Origin: Roseburia faecis
Lineage (GTDB): Bacteria; Bacillota; Clostridia; Lachnospirales; Lachnospiraceae
DNA: 64,000 nt
NCBI RefSeq assembly: GCF_001406815.1
Contig: NZ_CVRR01000007.1
Span: 1 to 64,000 of the forward strand
Direction of reading: 5' to 3'
Below are positions 53,341-62,270 of this stretch, in pieces. Within the stretch, counting starts at the first letter, position 1; each line of letters begins with the position of its first letter. The notes under the pieces are model-generated. The model saw only the letters and a list, made by a program, of their open reading frames with translations, ran no database searches and was not told the origin of the DNA. The position numbers were made by a program, and so were the translations under genes.

Positions 53341-53360
53341 AAAATCCCCTTTTGTAACTA

Positions 53361-54311
53361 TCAGATAATGTAAAACCAGGATTCATCCTGTTCTTTGTGG
53401 TGAAGTGATTCATCATCACTGTGGTAGATCAGTTCCTGGTTGCGGACACTGACCTTGGTGCCTTTTTTAATGGACTGGGTAATAAATGAGTTACCACCTA
53501 TTACAACCCCCTCCTCAATGACAGTTTCCCCACCGAGGATGGAAGCACCGGAGTAAATCGTTACATTGTCACCGATGGTCGGATGACGACGCACATCGCG
53601 CAGTTTCTGACCGCCTTTGGTGGAAAGGGCACCAAGTGTAACACCCTGATACAGTTTGACATGGCAGCCGATGATGGTTGTTTCACCGATTACGATGCCG
53701 GTTCCGTGGTCAATAAAGAAATATTTGCCGATGGTTGCACCCGGATGGATGTCGATACCGGTTTTGCTGTGTGCCTGTTCCGTCATCATACGCGGGATAA
53801 GCGGAACACCAAGCAGAAACAGCTCATGCGCCAGACGGTATACCGTGATGGCATAAAGTCCCGGATAAGAAAATACGATCTCGTCTTTGCTGCGTGCAGC
53901 AGGATCGCCATCGTAAGCGGCCTGCAGATCTGTCTCTAAGTATTCACGGACCTTTGGAATCCGCCGCATGAAAGAAACGGTTGCTTTCTGTGCAAACTGT
54001 TCCAGTTTTTCTTCCTCATTGTCCCCGAATTCTTTCGTATATTTTAAGACAACACAGATCTGTTTGTTCAGGTGGAACATTACATCTTCAATCATGGTAG
54101 ACACACTGTGTTCAATATTGTAGATTTTGTGGGTTTTATCGCGGAAAAATCCCGGATAAACAATGGAAAACAGACTGTCAAGAATGTCCATAATTTCGGT
54201 TTTATCCGGCTGGTTGTAGATATCCATCTTATCAACTGCGCGTCCTTTTTTATAATCGTCAAGGATATCTGTCAGGATGGCCCCGACTTCGTTTTCAATG
54301 ATATTTTTCAT
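53361..54311 (-). CDS. cysE: Serine O-acetyltransferase (long SatA-type)
   Basis: A 316-residue enzyme that acetylates serine for cysteine synthesis. After a helical N-terminal half, the hexapeptide helix contains the catalytic region GIDIHPGATIGKYFFIDHG and GETTIIG. It is longer than E. coli CysE (273). It overlaps the EamA gene by 4 bp and lies 1.2 kb from the sulfate operon on the other strand, which fits joint use in sulfur assimilation. Confidence 0.92.
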   Translation of the reverse strand: MKNIIENEVGAILTDILDDYKKGRAVDKMDIYNQPDKTEIMDILDSLFSIVYPGFFRDKTHKIYNIEHSVSTMIEDVMFHLNKQICVVLKYTKEFGDNEEEKLEQFAQKATVSFMRRIPKVREYLETDLQAAYDGDPAARSKDEIVFSYPGLYAITVYRLAHELFLLGVPLIPRMMTEQAHSKTGIDIHPGATIGKYFFIDHGTGIVIGETTIIGCHVKLYQGVTLGALSTKGGQKLRDVRRHPTIGDNVTIYSGASILGGETVIEEGVVIGGNSFITQSIKKGTKVSVRNQELIYHSDDESLHHKEQDESWFYII

Positions 54312-55213
54312 GAATTAATCGACTCCTTTTCTTTTCCTTTTATTTGTACAAGAATAATGGCGGCAAACATCAGTGCACATCCGGCAAGCTCACGACCGTT
54401 CAGCATCTGGTGCAGGATGAGAAAACCCGCCAGAAGCGAGAACACGGATTCCGTGCTCATTAGCAGAGAGGCTGTAGAGGCAGGAAGTCCCCGCTGTGCA
54501 AAAAACTGCAGAGTGTAGGCCACACCGTTGGAGAGTATGCCTGCATACAGGATCGGCAGCCATGCGGCAAGAATCAGGTGCATCCGTGGCTGTTCCAGTA
54601 AAAACATCGGGATCAGGGAACAGATGCCACAGGTGAAAAATTCGATGCATGCCAGTATGGCATTATCCGCGATCGGTGCATAGTGATCCACGGCAAGAAT
54701 CTGCAGGGAAAATATGAGCGCACAGCAGAGTGTATACAGATCTCCGCGCTGCAGACGAAAGGAACCTTCGGTCATACATAAAAGATACAGTCCGCATACA
54801 GCAAGTGCTACAGAGATCCACACGCGGATACCGGTTTTCTTGTGAAAAAGTATACCGAGTACCGGAACAAGCACGATGTACATTGCTGTGATAAACCCGC
54901 TTTTTCCAACGGTCGTATACTGGATGCCGATCTGCTGCAGGTTGGAGGCGATACACAGCAGAACACCGCAGATGATGCCTCCGGGCAGTGCCTGTTTCCA
55001 GGAAGCGGATTTTTCCTCAGAAGTTCGGCCGGTTTTCTGCGCCCGGATAAAAATAAACGGAAGCAGTACGATCCCCCCGATCAGTGAGCGGGCAGCAGTA
55101 AAGGTAAAAGGCTGCACATAGTCCATTCCCACACTCTGTGCAACAAAGGCAAATCCCCAGATAGCTGCAGTCAGAAGCAGCAGAAGGGAATGCCGCAGGG
55201 TATTTTTTTTCAT
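54308..55213 (-). CDS. EamA/DMT-family transporter
   Basis: A 301-residue protein with ten membrane segments in two EamA repeats (LLLLTAAIWGFAFVAQSVG; FAQRGLPASTASLLMSTESV). Family members export amino acids or metabolites; because it is translationally coupled to serine acetyltransferase, export of cysteine or O-acetylserine is a reasonable guess. Confidence 0.85.
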   Translation of the reverse strand: MKKNTLRHSLLLLLTAAIWGFAFVAQSVGMDYVQPFTFTAARSLIGGIVLLPFIFIRAQKTGRTSEEKSASWKQALPGGIICGVLLCIASNLQQIGIQYTTVGKSGFITAMYIVLVPVLGILFHKKTGIRVWISVALAVCGLYLLCMTEGSFRLQRGDLYTLCCALIFSLQILAVDHYAPIADNAILACIEFFTCGICSLIPMFLLEQPRMHLILAAWLPILYAGILSNGVAYTLQFFAQRGLPASTASLLMSTESVFSLLAGFLILHQMLNGRELAGCALMFAAIILVQIKGKEKESINS

Positions 55214-55452
55214 AAAATTTCCTCGTAATGTGTAATAAAAAGCCAGATGCGATTGGGATACATCAAAAATGTACCGCAGGGCACAGGTTTTCTACTTATT
55301 ATAGAGTATTCAACGTATTTGTTCAAGTGCCAATAAATCCGGAAAACTTTTTGAAAATTTATTACCATGTCATTATGTAAGAGAAAAATCCCGGCATTGA
55401 GATTCAAGTAAAATTCAATCTTTCCATGGTACCGTAGAAAGAAAGGAAAATT

Positions 55453-55497
55453 ATTCCTACAATACCTATTGACATGATAGGAATTAAGGGGTATGAT
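55453..55497 (+). promoter_or_regulatory. Promoter and palindromic operator of the sulfate operon
   Basis: TTGACA (55469-55474), 17-bp spacer, TATGAT (55492-55497). The -35 lies inside ATTCCTA (55453-55459) and its inverted copy TAGGAAT (55479-55485); a second inner palindrome CCTAT/ATAGG also surrounds it. Such a site would block polymerase when bound. A cysteine regulator of the Rrf2/CymR type is a candidate. The rest of 55214-55452 holds no gene. Confidence 0.7.
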
Positions 55498-55523
55498 AAA
55501 CGAAAGTCAAGGGAGGCGGAAAC

Positions 55524-56552
55524 ATGAAGCGAAAATCATTTTCAATGGTAAAGAAAATAGCGGTACTGTCCATGGCGGCAATTCTGTTGATTGGATGTAC
55601 CGGATGCGGAAGCAAAAAAAGTCATGTACGGACAATCACCAACGTCTCCTACGATCCGACAAGAGAATTTTATGAAGCATATAATCCGCTGTTTGAGAAA
55701 TATTATAAGGAAAAAACGGGAAAAGAAGTGGATATTATTCAATCCCACGGAGGTTCCGGTGCACAGGCACGCTCTGTTGTGGAAGGATGCAATGCTGATG
55801 TTGTTACACTGGCACTGGAGCATGATATCACACTGATCGAGCAGACCGGACTGATTGAAAAAGGCTGGGAACAGGAATTTGCCGATGACAGTTCCCCATA
55901 CACTTCGACGATTGTTTTCCTCGTCCGGAAAGGCAATCCGAAACAGATCAAAGACTGGGACGATCTGGTAAATAAAAAGGTCGAGATCATCACCCCGGAC
56001 CCGAAGAGCAGTGGTGGTGCCTGCTGGAACTTTTTAGCGGCACTTTCCTATATAAAGGAGCAGACCGATGATGAGAAGGAACAGAAAGCATTTCTGCAGA
56101 AACTTTACTCGCAGGTTTCCGTCATGGATTCAGGAGCGCGCGGTTCCACAACCACGTTTGTGGAAAACCAGAAAGGGGATGTGCTGATCGCGTGGGAAAA
56201 TGAGGCAATTACCACGATGAAAAGTTATCCGGATGAATATGAGATGATTACGCCGAGTGTCAGTATTCTGGCACAGCCGAGTGTGGCGATTGTGGATGAC
56301 AATGCGGATGCCAACGGCACGCAGGAAGTCAGCAGGGAATATTTGAATTATCTGTACACCGATGATGCGCAGCGGCTGGCGGCAGAGTATGGTTACCGTC
56401 CGAGCAATGAATCAATTCTGAAGGAATTTTCCGACCGTTTTGACCTGAATGTGAAATTATATACGATCAAAGATTACGGCGGCTGGAAAGAAGCATATAA
56501 GAACTATTTTGACGATGGAGCAATGTTTGATGAAATCTACGGCAACGAATAA
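55524..56552 (+). CDS. sbp: Sulfate ABC transporter substrate-binding lipoprotein
   Basis: A 342-residue exported protein with lipobox IGCTGC (Cys about 26 or 29). Motifs of the sulfate/thiosulfate family are seen: SHGGSGAQARSVVEG, DVVTLALEHDI, PDPKSSGGACWNFLAAL and FVENQKGDVLIAWENEA. It hands sulfate to CysTW. It ends inside the start of cysT. Confidence 0.95.
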   Translation: MKRKSFSMVKKIAVLSMAAILLIGCTGCGSKKSHVRTITNVSYDPTREFYEAYNPLFEKYYKEKTGKEVDIIQSHGGSGAQARSVVEGCNADVVTLALEHDITLIEQTGLIEKGWEQEFADDSSPYTSTIVFLVRKGNPKQIKDWDDLVNKKVEIITPDPKSSGGACWNFLAALSYIKEQTDDEKEQKAFLQKLYSQVSVMDSGARGSTTTFVENQKGDVLIAWENEAITTMKSYPDEYEMITPSVSILAQPSVAIVDDNADANGTQEVSREYLNYLYTDDAQRLAAEYGYRPSNESILKEFSDRFDLNVKLYTIKDYGGWKEAYKNYFDDGAMFDEIYGNE

Positions 56553-57381
56553 GACAAAAAAAGTACGTGTGATACCGGGGTATCACCTCACATTGGGAAT
56601 TACAGTGACAATGCTTTCCCTGATTGTGCTGATCCCGCTGGCATCTGTGATGGTTTCCGCATTAAAACTGCGTCCGGCAGAGTTCTGGTCCCTGATCACG
56701 AAGTCGACCGTGCGGCATGCATTTGCGACCAGCATCGGATGTTCGTTTATTGCGGCACTTATAAACAGTGTGTTCGGTGTGATCATTGCCTGGGTGCTTG
56801 TAAGATATGAGTTTCCGGGAAAACGTATCCTCGATGGCTGTATTGAGCTTCCGTTTGCACTGCCGACTTCGGTAGCAGGTATCACACTTTCTAAAATGTA
56901 TTCCGAAAACGGAATCCTCGGGGCTCCGCTTGCAAAACTTGGCATCAAAGTATCCTACACACATCTGGGACTGGTCATTGCACTGGTGTTTGTCGGAATT
57001 CCGTTTGTCATCCGTGCCGTGCAGCCGGTGCTTGAAAAACTCGACGGACAGTATGAGGAAGCGGCATTTATGCTTGGAGCCAACCGGTTTCAGACCTTCC
57101 GCAGAGTGCTTCTGCCGGAGATGATGCCCCCGGTTTTAACCGGATTTGGGCTTGCCTTTGCCAGAGGGATTGGTGAGTACGGAAGTGTCATTTACATATC
57201 CGGAAACAGTGCAAGGGAACATACGCAGGTGATCTCCTATGTGATCATGCAGAAGCTTGGGTATATTGATTATGCGAGTGCCACGGCAATCGCGCTGGTA
57301 ATGTTGATTTTATCGTTTGTTTTACTGCTTGCTGTGAATATCGTACAGATGAAACAGGCAGCCAGAACCAACAATGTGTAA
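56530..57381 (+). CDS. cysT: Sulfate ABC transporter permease CysT
   Basis: A 283-residue inner-membrane permease with six segments and the EAA loop (EEAAFMLGANRFQTFRRV LLPE region at about 182-204). The ATG at 56530 has GATGGAG upstream and overlaps sbp by 23 bp. Forms the channel with CysW. Confidence 0.93.
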   Translation: MKSTATNKTKKVRVIPGYHLTLGITVTMLSLIVLIPLASVMVSALKLRPAEFWSLITKSTVRHAFATSIGCSFIAALINSVFGVIIAWVLVRYEFPGKRILDGCIELPFALPTSVAGITLSKMYSENGILGAPLAKLGIKVSYTHLGLVIALVFVGIPFVIRAVQPVLEKLDGQYEEAAFMLGANRFQTFRRVLLPEMMPPVLTGFGLAFARGIGEYGSVIYISGNSAREHTQVISYVIMQKLGYIDYASATAIALVMLILSFVLLLAVNIVQMKQAARTNNV

Positions 57382-57430
57382 GTACAACGGGAAACCAGCC
57401 AGTTTGTTTTAAGAAAGGAAGTTCGTTTTT

Positions 57431-58273
57431 ATGGAACAAAAGAAAAGTACGAAATACATCTTAATAGCCATCAGCGTTCTTTTCATATTTGTTATGCTGA
57501 TTCTTCCCCTGTTTTCGATTCTCTTCAGTGCATTGAAAGAAGGATTTGCTTTTTATCTGCAGGCGGTCACAACCGAATATGTGCGTTCGGCTCTTTTGGT
57601 TACATTGCTTGCAACTGTGATCGCGGTAGTTGTCAATACGTTTTTCGGAATCATGGCGGCATGGCTTCTGACAAAGTTTTCTTTCCGTGGGAAACAGGTG
57701 CTTGCCACGCTGATCGATATCCCGTTTTCGATCTCTCCCGTCATTGTAGGTCTTGCCTTTTTGATGACCTTCGGACGACTCGGCTGGACGTATCCGGCAA
57801 TCCGGGCGATCAACCAGTTTTTCGGAACAAACATCCGCATTACGTTTGCGTTACCGGGTGTGGTGCTTGCCACAATTTTTGTCACTTTCCCGTTTGTATC
57901 GCGTGAGATCATCCCGATCTTAAATGCACAGGGCAAAGACGAAGAAGAGGCTGCAGCATTGATGGGAGCCGGGGGATTTACGATTTTCCGGAAAATTACC
58001 CTTCCCCAGATGAAATGGGGACTGATCTATGGTATCATTTTATGTACGGCGCGTGCGTTAGGCGAGTTTGGAGCAGTCAATGCACTCTCAAAGACCAGAG
58101 GGCAGACATTTACCCTGCCGCTGGAGATTGATGCCTTATATATGTCGGGGACGGATACTTCCATCACCTCCGCATTTGCAGTATCTTCCATTCTGGTCAT
58201 TATTGCGGTGATCGTGCTGATACTCAGAAACATTTTTGAATACAGAAGCAAAAACAGTAAAGGGATACAGTAA
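57431..58273 (+). CDS. cysW: Sulfate ABC transporter permease CysW
   Basis: A 280-residue permease, paralogue of CysT, with six segments and EAA loop (EEEAAALMGAGGFTIF). AAAGGAAG precedes the ATG; a 49-bp gap separates it from cysT. Confidence 0.93.
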   Translation: MEQKKSTKYILIAISVLFIFVMLILPLFSILFSALKEGFAFYLQAVTTEYVRSALLVTLLATVIAVVVNTFFGIMAAWLLTKFSFRGKQVLATLIDIPFSISPVIVGLAFLMTFGRLGWTYPAIRAINQFFGTNIRITFALPGVVLATIFVTFPFVSREIIPILNAQGKDEEEAAALMGAGGFTIFRKITLPQMKWGLIYGIILCTARALGEFGAVNALSKTRGQTFTLPLEIDALYMSGTDTSITSAFAVSSILVIIAVIVLILRNIFEYRSKNSKGIQ

Positions 58274-58284
58274 GGAGTCAGGCT

Positions 58285-59343
58285 ATGTACGTGGAAATGA
58301 GAGATATTTGTAAAAATTACGGAAACTTCCGGGCTTCCGACCATGTCAGCTTTGGCATTGAAAAAGGAAAATTAGTCGCACTGCTTGGACCTTCCGGAAG
58401 CGGAAAGACCACACTGCTTCGCATGATCGCGGGGCTTGAGACACCAAACAGCGGCGATATCTATATTGACGGGCAGCGTGTCAACGATGTGCCGGCGGCA
58501 AAACGAGGCATCGGTTTTGTCTTTCAGAACTATGCATTGTTTCGTTATATGACCGTCTACGACAACGTAGCTTTTGGTCTCGAACTTGCCAAGGTGCCGA
58601 AAAAAGAAATCAAAAAGCGCGTGACCGAACTGTTGGAACTGACCGGATTAAGCGGAATGGAAAAGCGTTATCCGAACCAGTTGTCCGGCGGGCAGCGTCA
58701 GCGAGTGGCATTTGCCCGCGCATTGGCACCGAATCCGCAGGTACTTCTTCTCGATGAGCCGTTTGCGGCAATCGATGCAAAAGTCCGCACCGAACTTCGC
58801 AACTGGCTTCGCGAGATGGTTGTAAAGCTTGGCATTACAAGCATTTTTGTCACCCATGATCAGGATGAAGCCGTCGAGGTGGCCGATGAGATTATCATCA
58901 CAAACCATGGACATATCGAGCAGATGGGAACGCCGATGGAAATTTATAAATCACCGGACACCCCGTTCGTGGCACAGTTTATCGGCCGTTCCTCGATCGT
59001 AGAGCATTATGAGCGTCTGCTTGGATTTGATCCGGTCGAGGGCGCAACCCACGCAGTTATCCGTCCGGAATTTGTCCGCATGTCCAGAAGCGAGCCACCA
59101 CAGCATATGAGTGCCGCCGAGCGTGGAATCGTAAAAGATGTGATATTCCGAGGAAATCATCTGGATGTTGTCGTTGATGTGGGAGGCATCCCGATCGTCA
59201 CCGAGCGCTCACTTGAAAAAGATCCGGTTGAAATTGGAGAACAGGTATATGTCTTAATTTACCGCCTGTATATATTTGATGAAAACCAGACCTATCTTGT
59301 AGAAAATAAGGAAATGCAGGAAGGTGAGGTCTTCTACATTTAA
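58285..59343 (+). CDS. cysA: Sulfate ABC transporter ATP-binding protein CysA
   Basis: A 352-residue ABC ATPase: Walker A GPSGSGKT (residues 35-42), signature LSGGQRQR (about 134), Walker B LLLDEPF and a C-terminal TOBE-type domain. The last codons lie 19 bp before the flavoprotein gene. Confidence 0.95.
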   Translation: MYVEMRDICKNYGNFRASDHVSFGIEKGKLVALLGPSGSGKTTLLRMIAGLETPNSGDIYIDGQRVNDVPAAKRGIGFVFQNYALFRYMTVYDNVAFGLELAKVPKKEIKKRVTELLELTGLSGMEKRYPNQLSGGQRQRVAFARALAPNPQVLLLDEPFAAIDAKVRTELRNWLREMVVKLGITSIFVTHDQDEAVEVADEIIITNHGHIEQMGTPMEIYKSPDTPFVAQFIGRSSIVEHYERLLGFDPVEGATHAVIRPEFVRMSRSEPPQHMSAAERGIVKDVIFRGNHLDVVVDVGGIPIVTERSLEKDPVEIGEQVYVLIYRLYIFDENQTYLVENKEMQEGEVFYI

Positions 59344-59362
59344 TCACAAGGAAGGATTACTT

Positions 59363-61060
59363 ATGAAAATCGAGGGAAAAAAAATACTCCATACGGATGT
59401 CCTCATCATCGGCGGCGGCACAGCAGGCTGCTACGCGGCAATGACCATCCGTGAACAATCCGATTATTCCATAATCATAGCAGAAAAAGCCAACATCAGG
59501 CGCAGCGGCTGTCTGGCAGCCGGAGTCAACGCGCTCAATGCCTATATCACCAAAGGTCATGTTCCGCAGGATTACGTGGACTACGCCACAAAAGATGCCG
59601 ACGGCATCGTCCGGCCGGATCTGCTTTTGACCATGTCCGAAGGACTCAACCGTGTGACCGCCAAAATGGAACAGCTTGGTCTGGTCATCTTAAAAGACGA
59701 AAACGGCGAGTATGTGGCAAGAGGAAACCGCAATATCAAGATCAACGGCGAAAACTTCAAGCCGCTTCTTGCAGATGCTGTCAGCAAATTAGACGATGTG
59801 ACCGTCATCAACCAGTTAAACATTACCGATTATCTGGTAAACAATAATAAGATCGAAGGAGCCGTCGGTTTTTCCATTGCAGACGGTACGGCCTACGAGA
59901 TCCGCGCAAAAAAAGTGCTGATCGCAACCGGAGGAGCCGCAGGACTTTACCGCCCGAACAATCCGGGTTTTTCCCGTCATAAAATGTGGTATCCGCCGTT
60001 TAACACCGGTGCCGGATATGCCATGGGAATGGAAGCCGGAGCCGAGATGACCACATTTGAGATGCGCTTTATCGCCCTGCGCTGTAAAGATACGATCGCT
60101 CCGACCGGAACGATTGCACAGGGTGTCGGAGCAAAGCAGATCAACGCACACGGAGAAGTGTATGAGACAAAATACGGTCTGACTACTTCCCAGCGTGTGT
60201 ACGGAACTGTTGAAGAAAATGTACAGGGACGCGGACCATGTTATCTTCGCACCGAGGGCATCTCCGCAGAGCAGGATGAATCGCTCTTAAAAGCATACTT
60301 AAACATGGCACCGGGACAGACCCTCAAGTGGGTGGAATCCGGGAAAAATCCAAGTGAGCAGAACGTGGAAATTGAGGGAACTGAGCCGTACATCGTAGGT
60401 GGTCATACCGCCAGTGGTTACTGGGTAGATACCGAACGCGAGACAACGATCCACGGACTCTATGCTGCCGGAGATGTGGCAGGCGGCTGTCCACAGAAAT
60501 ATGTAACCGGCGCACTGGTGGAGGGCGAGATCGCAGCCCATTCCATCGTGCAGAAATTAAACGAAGAACAGGTGGCAGATACGGCGGCTTCTGATGAAGA
60601 AGCGGTTCTTGAAAATAAAATTGCCGAGTATGATGCATTTCTCACAAAGCAGGACCCGGCATTTACCGTTGAGGAACTCGAGGAAGCCATGCAGAAAGTC
60701 ATGGACCAGTATGCAGGCGGAATCGGAACCCATTACCAGTTCAACGAAAAGCAGCTTGCCATGGCGGAAGAAAAAATAAAGAAACTGCAGATCCTTGCAA
60801 AAGGACTTGCGGCAGCCGATATGCATGAACTGATGTTTATCTATGAGCTGAAAGAACGGCTGACCGTGTGCTTGACTGTGATCGCACATCTGCGTGCACG
60901 CAAGGAGACACGCTGGCACAGTTTCGCGGAGAATCTGGATTATCCGGAGAAGAGTGATGCATGGCTCTGCTATGTAAACTCGAAAAAGAACGGGGACCAG
61001 ATTACGATGATCCGCAGAGATCTGGTGAAAGGAGGAGAAACCTATGAGCATCGCGATTGA
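59363..61060 (+). CDS. aprA: Adenylylsulfate reductase-like flavoprotein, alpha subunit
   Basis: A 565-residue FAD enzyme of the fumarate reductase/AprA family. The dinucleotide fold VLIIGGGTAGCYAAMTI and the later GLYAAGDVAGGCPQKYV and GALVEGEIAAHS are clear. GNRNIKINGENFKP and RCKDTIAPTGTIAQG match AprA more than fumarate reductase. It is followed, with a 17-bp overlap, by an AprB-like ferredoxin, and the operon makes APS through CysDN. The likely reaction is reduction of APS to sulfite and AMP. Start at 59363 follows AAGGAAGG. It is shorter than AprA of sulfate reducers. Confidence 0.85.
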   Translation: MKIEGKKILHTDVLIIGGGTAGCYAAMTIREQSDYSIIIAEKANIRRSGCLAAGVNALNAYITKGHVPQDYVDYATKDADGIVRPDLLLTMSEGLNRVTAKMEQLGLVILKDENGEYVARGNRNIKINGENFKPLLADAVSKLDDVTVINQLNITDYLVNNNKIEGAVGFSIADGTAYEIRAKKVLIATGGAAGLYRPNNPGFSRHKMWYPPFNTGAGYAMGMEAGAEMTTFEMRFIALRCKDTIAPTGTIAQGVGAKQINAHGEVYETKYGLTTSQRVYGTVEENVQGRGPCYLRTEGISAEQDESLLKAYLNMAPGQTLKWVESGKNPSEQNVEIEGTEPYIVGGHTASGYWVDTERETTIHGLYAAGDVAGGCPQKYVTGALVEGEIAAHSIVQKLNEEQVADTAASDEEAVLENKIAEYDAFLTKQDPAFTVEELEEAMQKVMDQYAGGIGTHYQFNEKQLAMAEEKIKKLQILAKGLAAADMHELMFIYELKERLTVCLTVIAHLRARKETRWHSFAENLDYPEKSDAWLCYVNSKKNGDQITMIRRDLVKGGETYEHRD

Positions 61061-61358
61061 TTCCATGAAATGCAGGGCATGTGGAAAATGTCTGGATGTC
61101 TGTCCGGGAAGCCTGATCGTGCGCGGCGAAGACAAAAAAGCCGTGATCCGGTATCCGAAGGACTGCTGGGGATGCGCCTCCTGTATCAAGGAGTGTCCGT
61201 TTGAGGCAATTTCCTATTACCTGGGTGCCGACATCGGCGGCATGGGAAGCCAGATGACCGTTCATACGGAAGGAGATCTGTTACACTGGCGAATTAAAAA
61301 AACAGATGGTACAATAGAAACAATTGTTGTGAATAAAAAGGATTCGAATAAATATTAA
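61044..61358 (+). CDS. aprB: Adenylylsulfate reductase-like ferredoxin subunit
   Basis: A 104-residue protein with two 4Fe-4S motifs: [13 protein letters not shown] and [13 protein letters not shown], followed by a short tail ([16 protein letters not shown]). It should carry electrons to the flavoprotein. It overlaps aprA and precedes cysD by 11 bp. Confidence 0.88.
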   Translation: MSIAIDSMKCRACGKCLDVCPGSLIVRGEDKKAVIRYPKDCWGCASCIKECPFEAISYYLGADIGGMGSQMTVHTEGDLLHWRIKKTDGTIETIVVNKKDSNKY

Positions 61359-61369
61359 GGAGGAAGATC

Positions 61370-62269
61370 ATGAGTCAATTATCTCATCTTGATGCACTCG
61401 AAGCGGAAGCAATCTACATTATCCGTGAGGTAGCGGCAGAGTGTGAAAAACCAGTAATGCTTTATTCCATAGGAAAGGACAGTTCGGTAATGCTTCATCT
61501 TGCCATGAAAGCATTTTATCCGGAGAAGCCGCCATTCCCATTTTTACATGTGAACACGACATGGAAATTCAAGGAAATGATTAAGTTCCGTGATGAGACG
61601 GCAAAGAAACTTGGGATTAACATGATCGAGTATATCAACGAGGACGGTGTAAAGCGTGGCATCAATCCGTTTGATTACGGCAGCCAGTACACCGACATCA
61701 TGAAGACACAGGCATTAAAACAGGCGTTGAATAAATACGGATTTACTGCAGCATTCGGCGGCGGACGTCGTGACGAGGAAAAATCCCGTGCAAAAGAGAG
61801 AATTTTCTCTTTCCGTAATGAGAATCATGCATGGGACCCGAAGAACCAGAGACCGGAGATGTGGAAACTTTATAACTCCAAGATCAACAAGGGTGAGAGT
61901 ATTCGTGTGTTCCCGATTTCCAACTGGACGGAGACGGATATCTGGGAGTACATAAAGAGAGAAAACATCGATATCGTGCCGCTGTATTTTGCAGCAAAGC
62001 GTCCGGTGATTGAGCGTGACGGACAGATTATCATGGTGGATGATGATCGTCTGAAACTTCGTCCGGGTGAGAAAATTGAATACAAGAATGTGCGTTTCCG
62101 TACCTTGGGATGCTATCCACTGACCGGTGGAATCGAATCCAACGCGACCACATTAGATGAGATTATTGACGAGACCTTGAGTGCTGTAGAGTCTGAGCGG
62201 ACCACCCGTGTCATTGACAACGAGGCAGCCGGCAGCATGGAACGAAGAAAGAGGGAGGGTTATTTCTAA
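61370..62269 (+). CDS. cysD: Sulfate adenylyltransferase small subunit
   Basis: A 299-residue PP-loop ATP sulfurylase subunit ([17 protein letters not shown]). It makes APS from sulfate and ATP, coupled to GTP use by CysN. AAGGAGGAAG precedes the ATG; cysN starts 1 bp after. Confidence 0.97.
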   Translation: MSQLSHLDALEAEAIYIIREVAAECEKPVMLYSIGKDSSVMLHLAMKAFYPEKPPFPFLHVNTTWKFKEMIKFRDETAKKLGINMIEYINEDGVKRGINPFDYGSQYTDIMKTQALKQALNKYGFTAAFGGGRRDEEKSRAKERIFSFRNENHAWDPKNQRPEMWKLYNSKINKGESIRVFPISNWTETDIWEYIKRENIDIVPLYFAAKRPVIERDGQIIMVDDDRLKLRPGEKIEYKNVRFRTLGCYPLTGGIESNATTLDEIIDETLSAVESERTTRVIDNEAAGSMERRKREGYF

Positions 62270-62270
62270 A

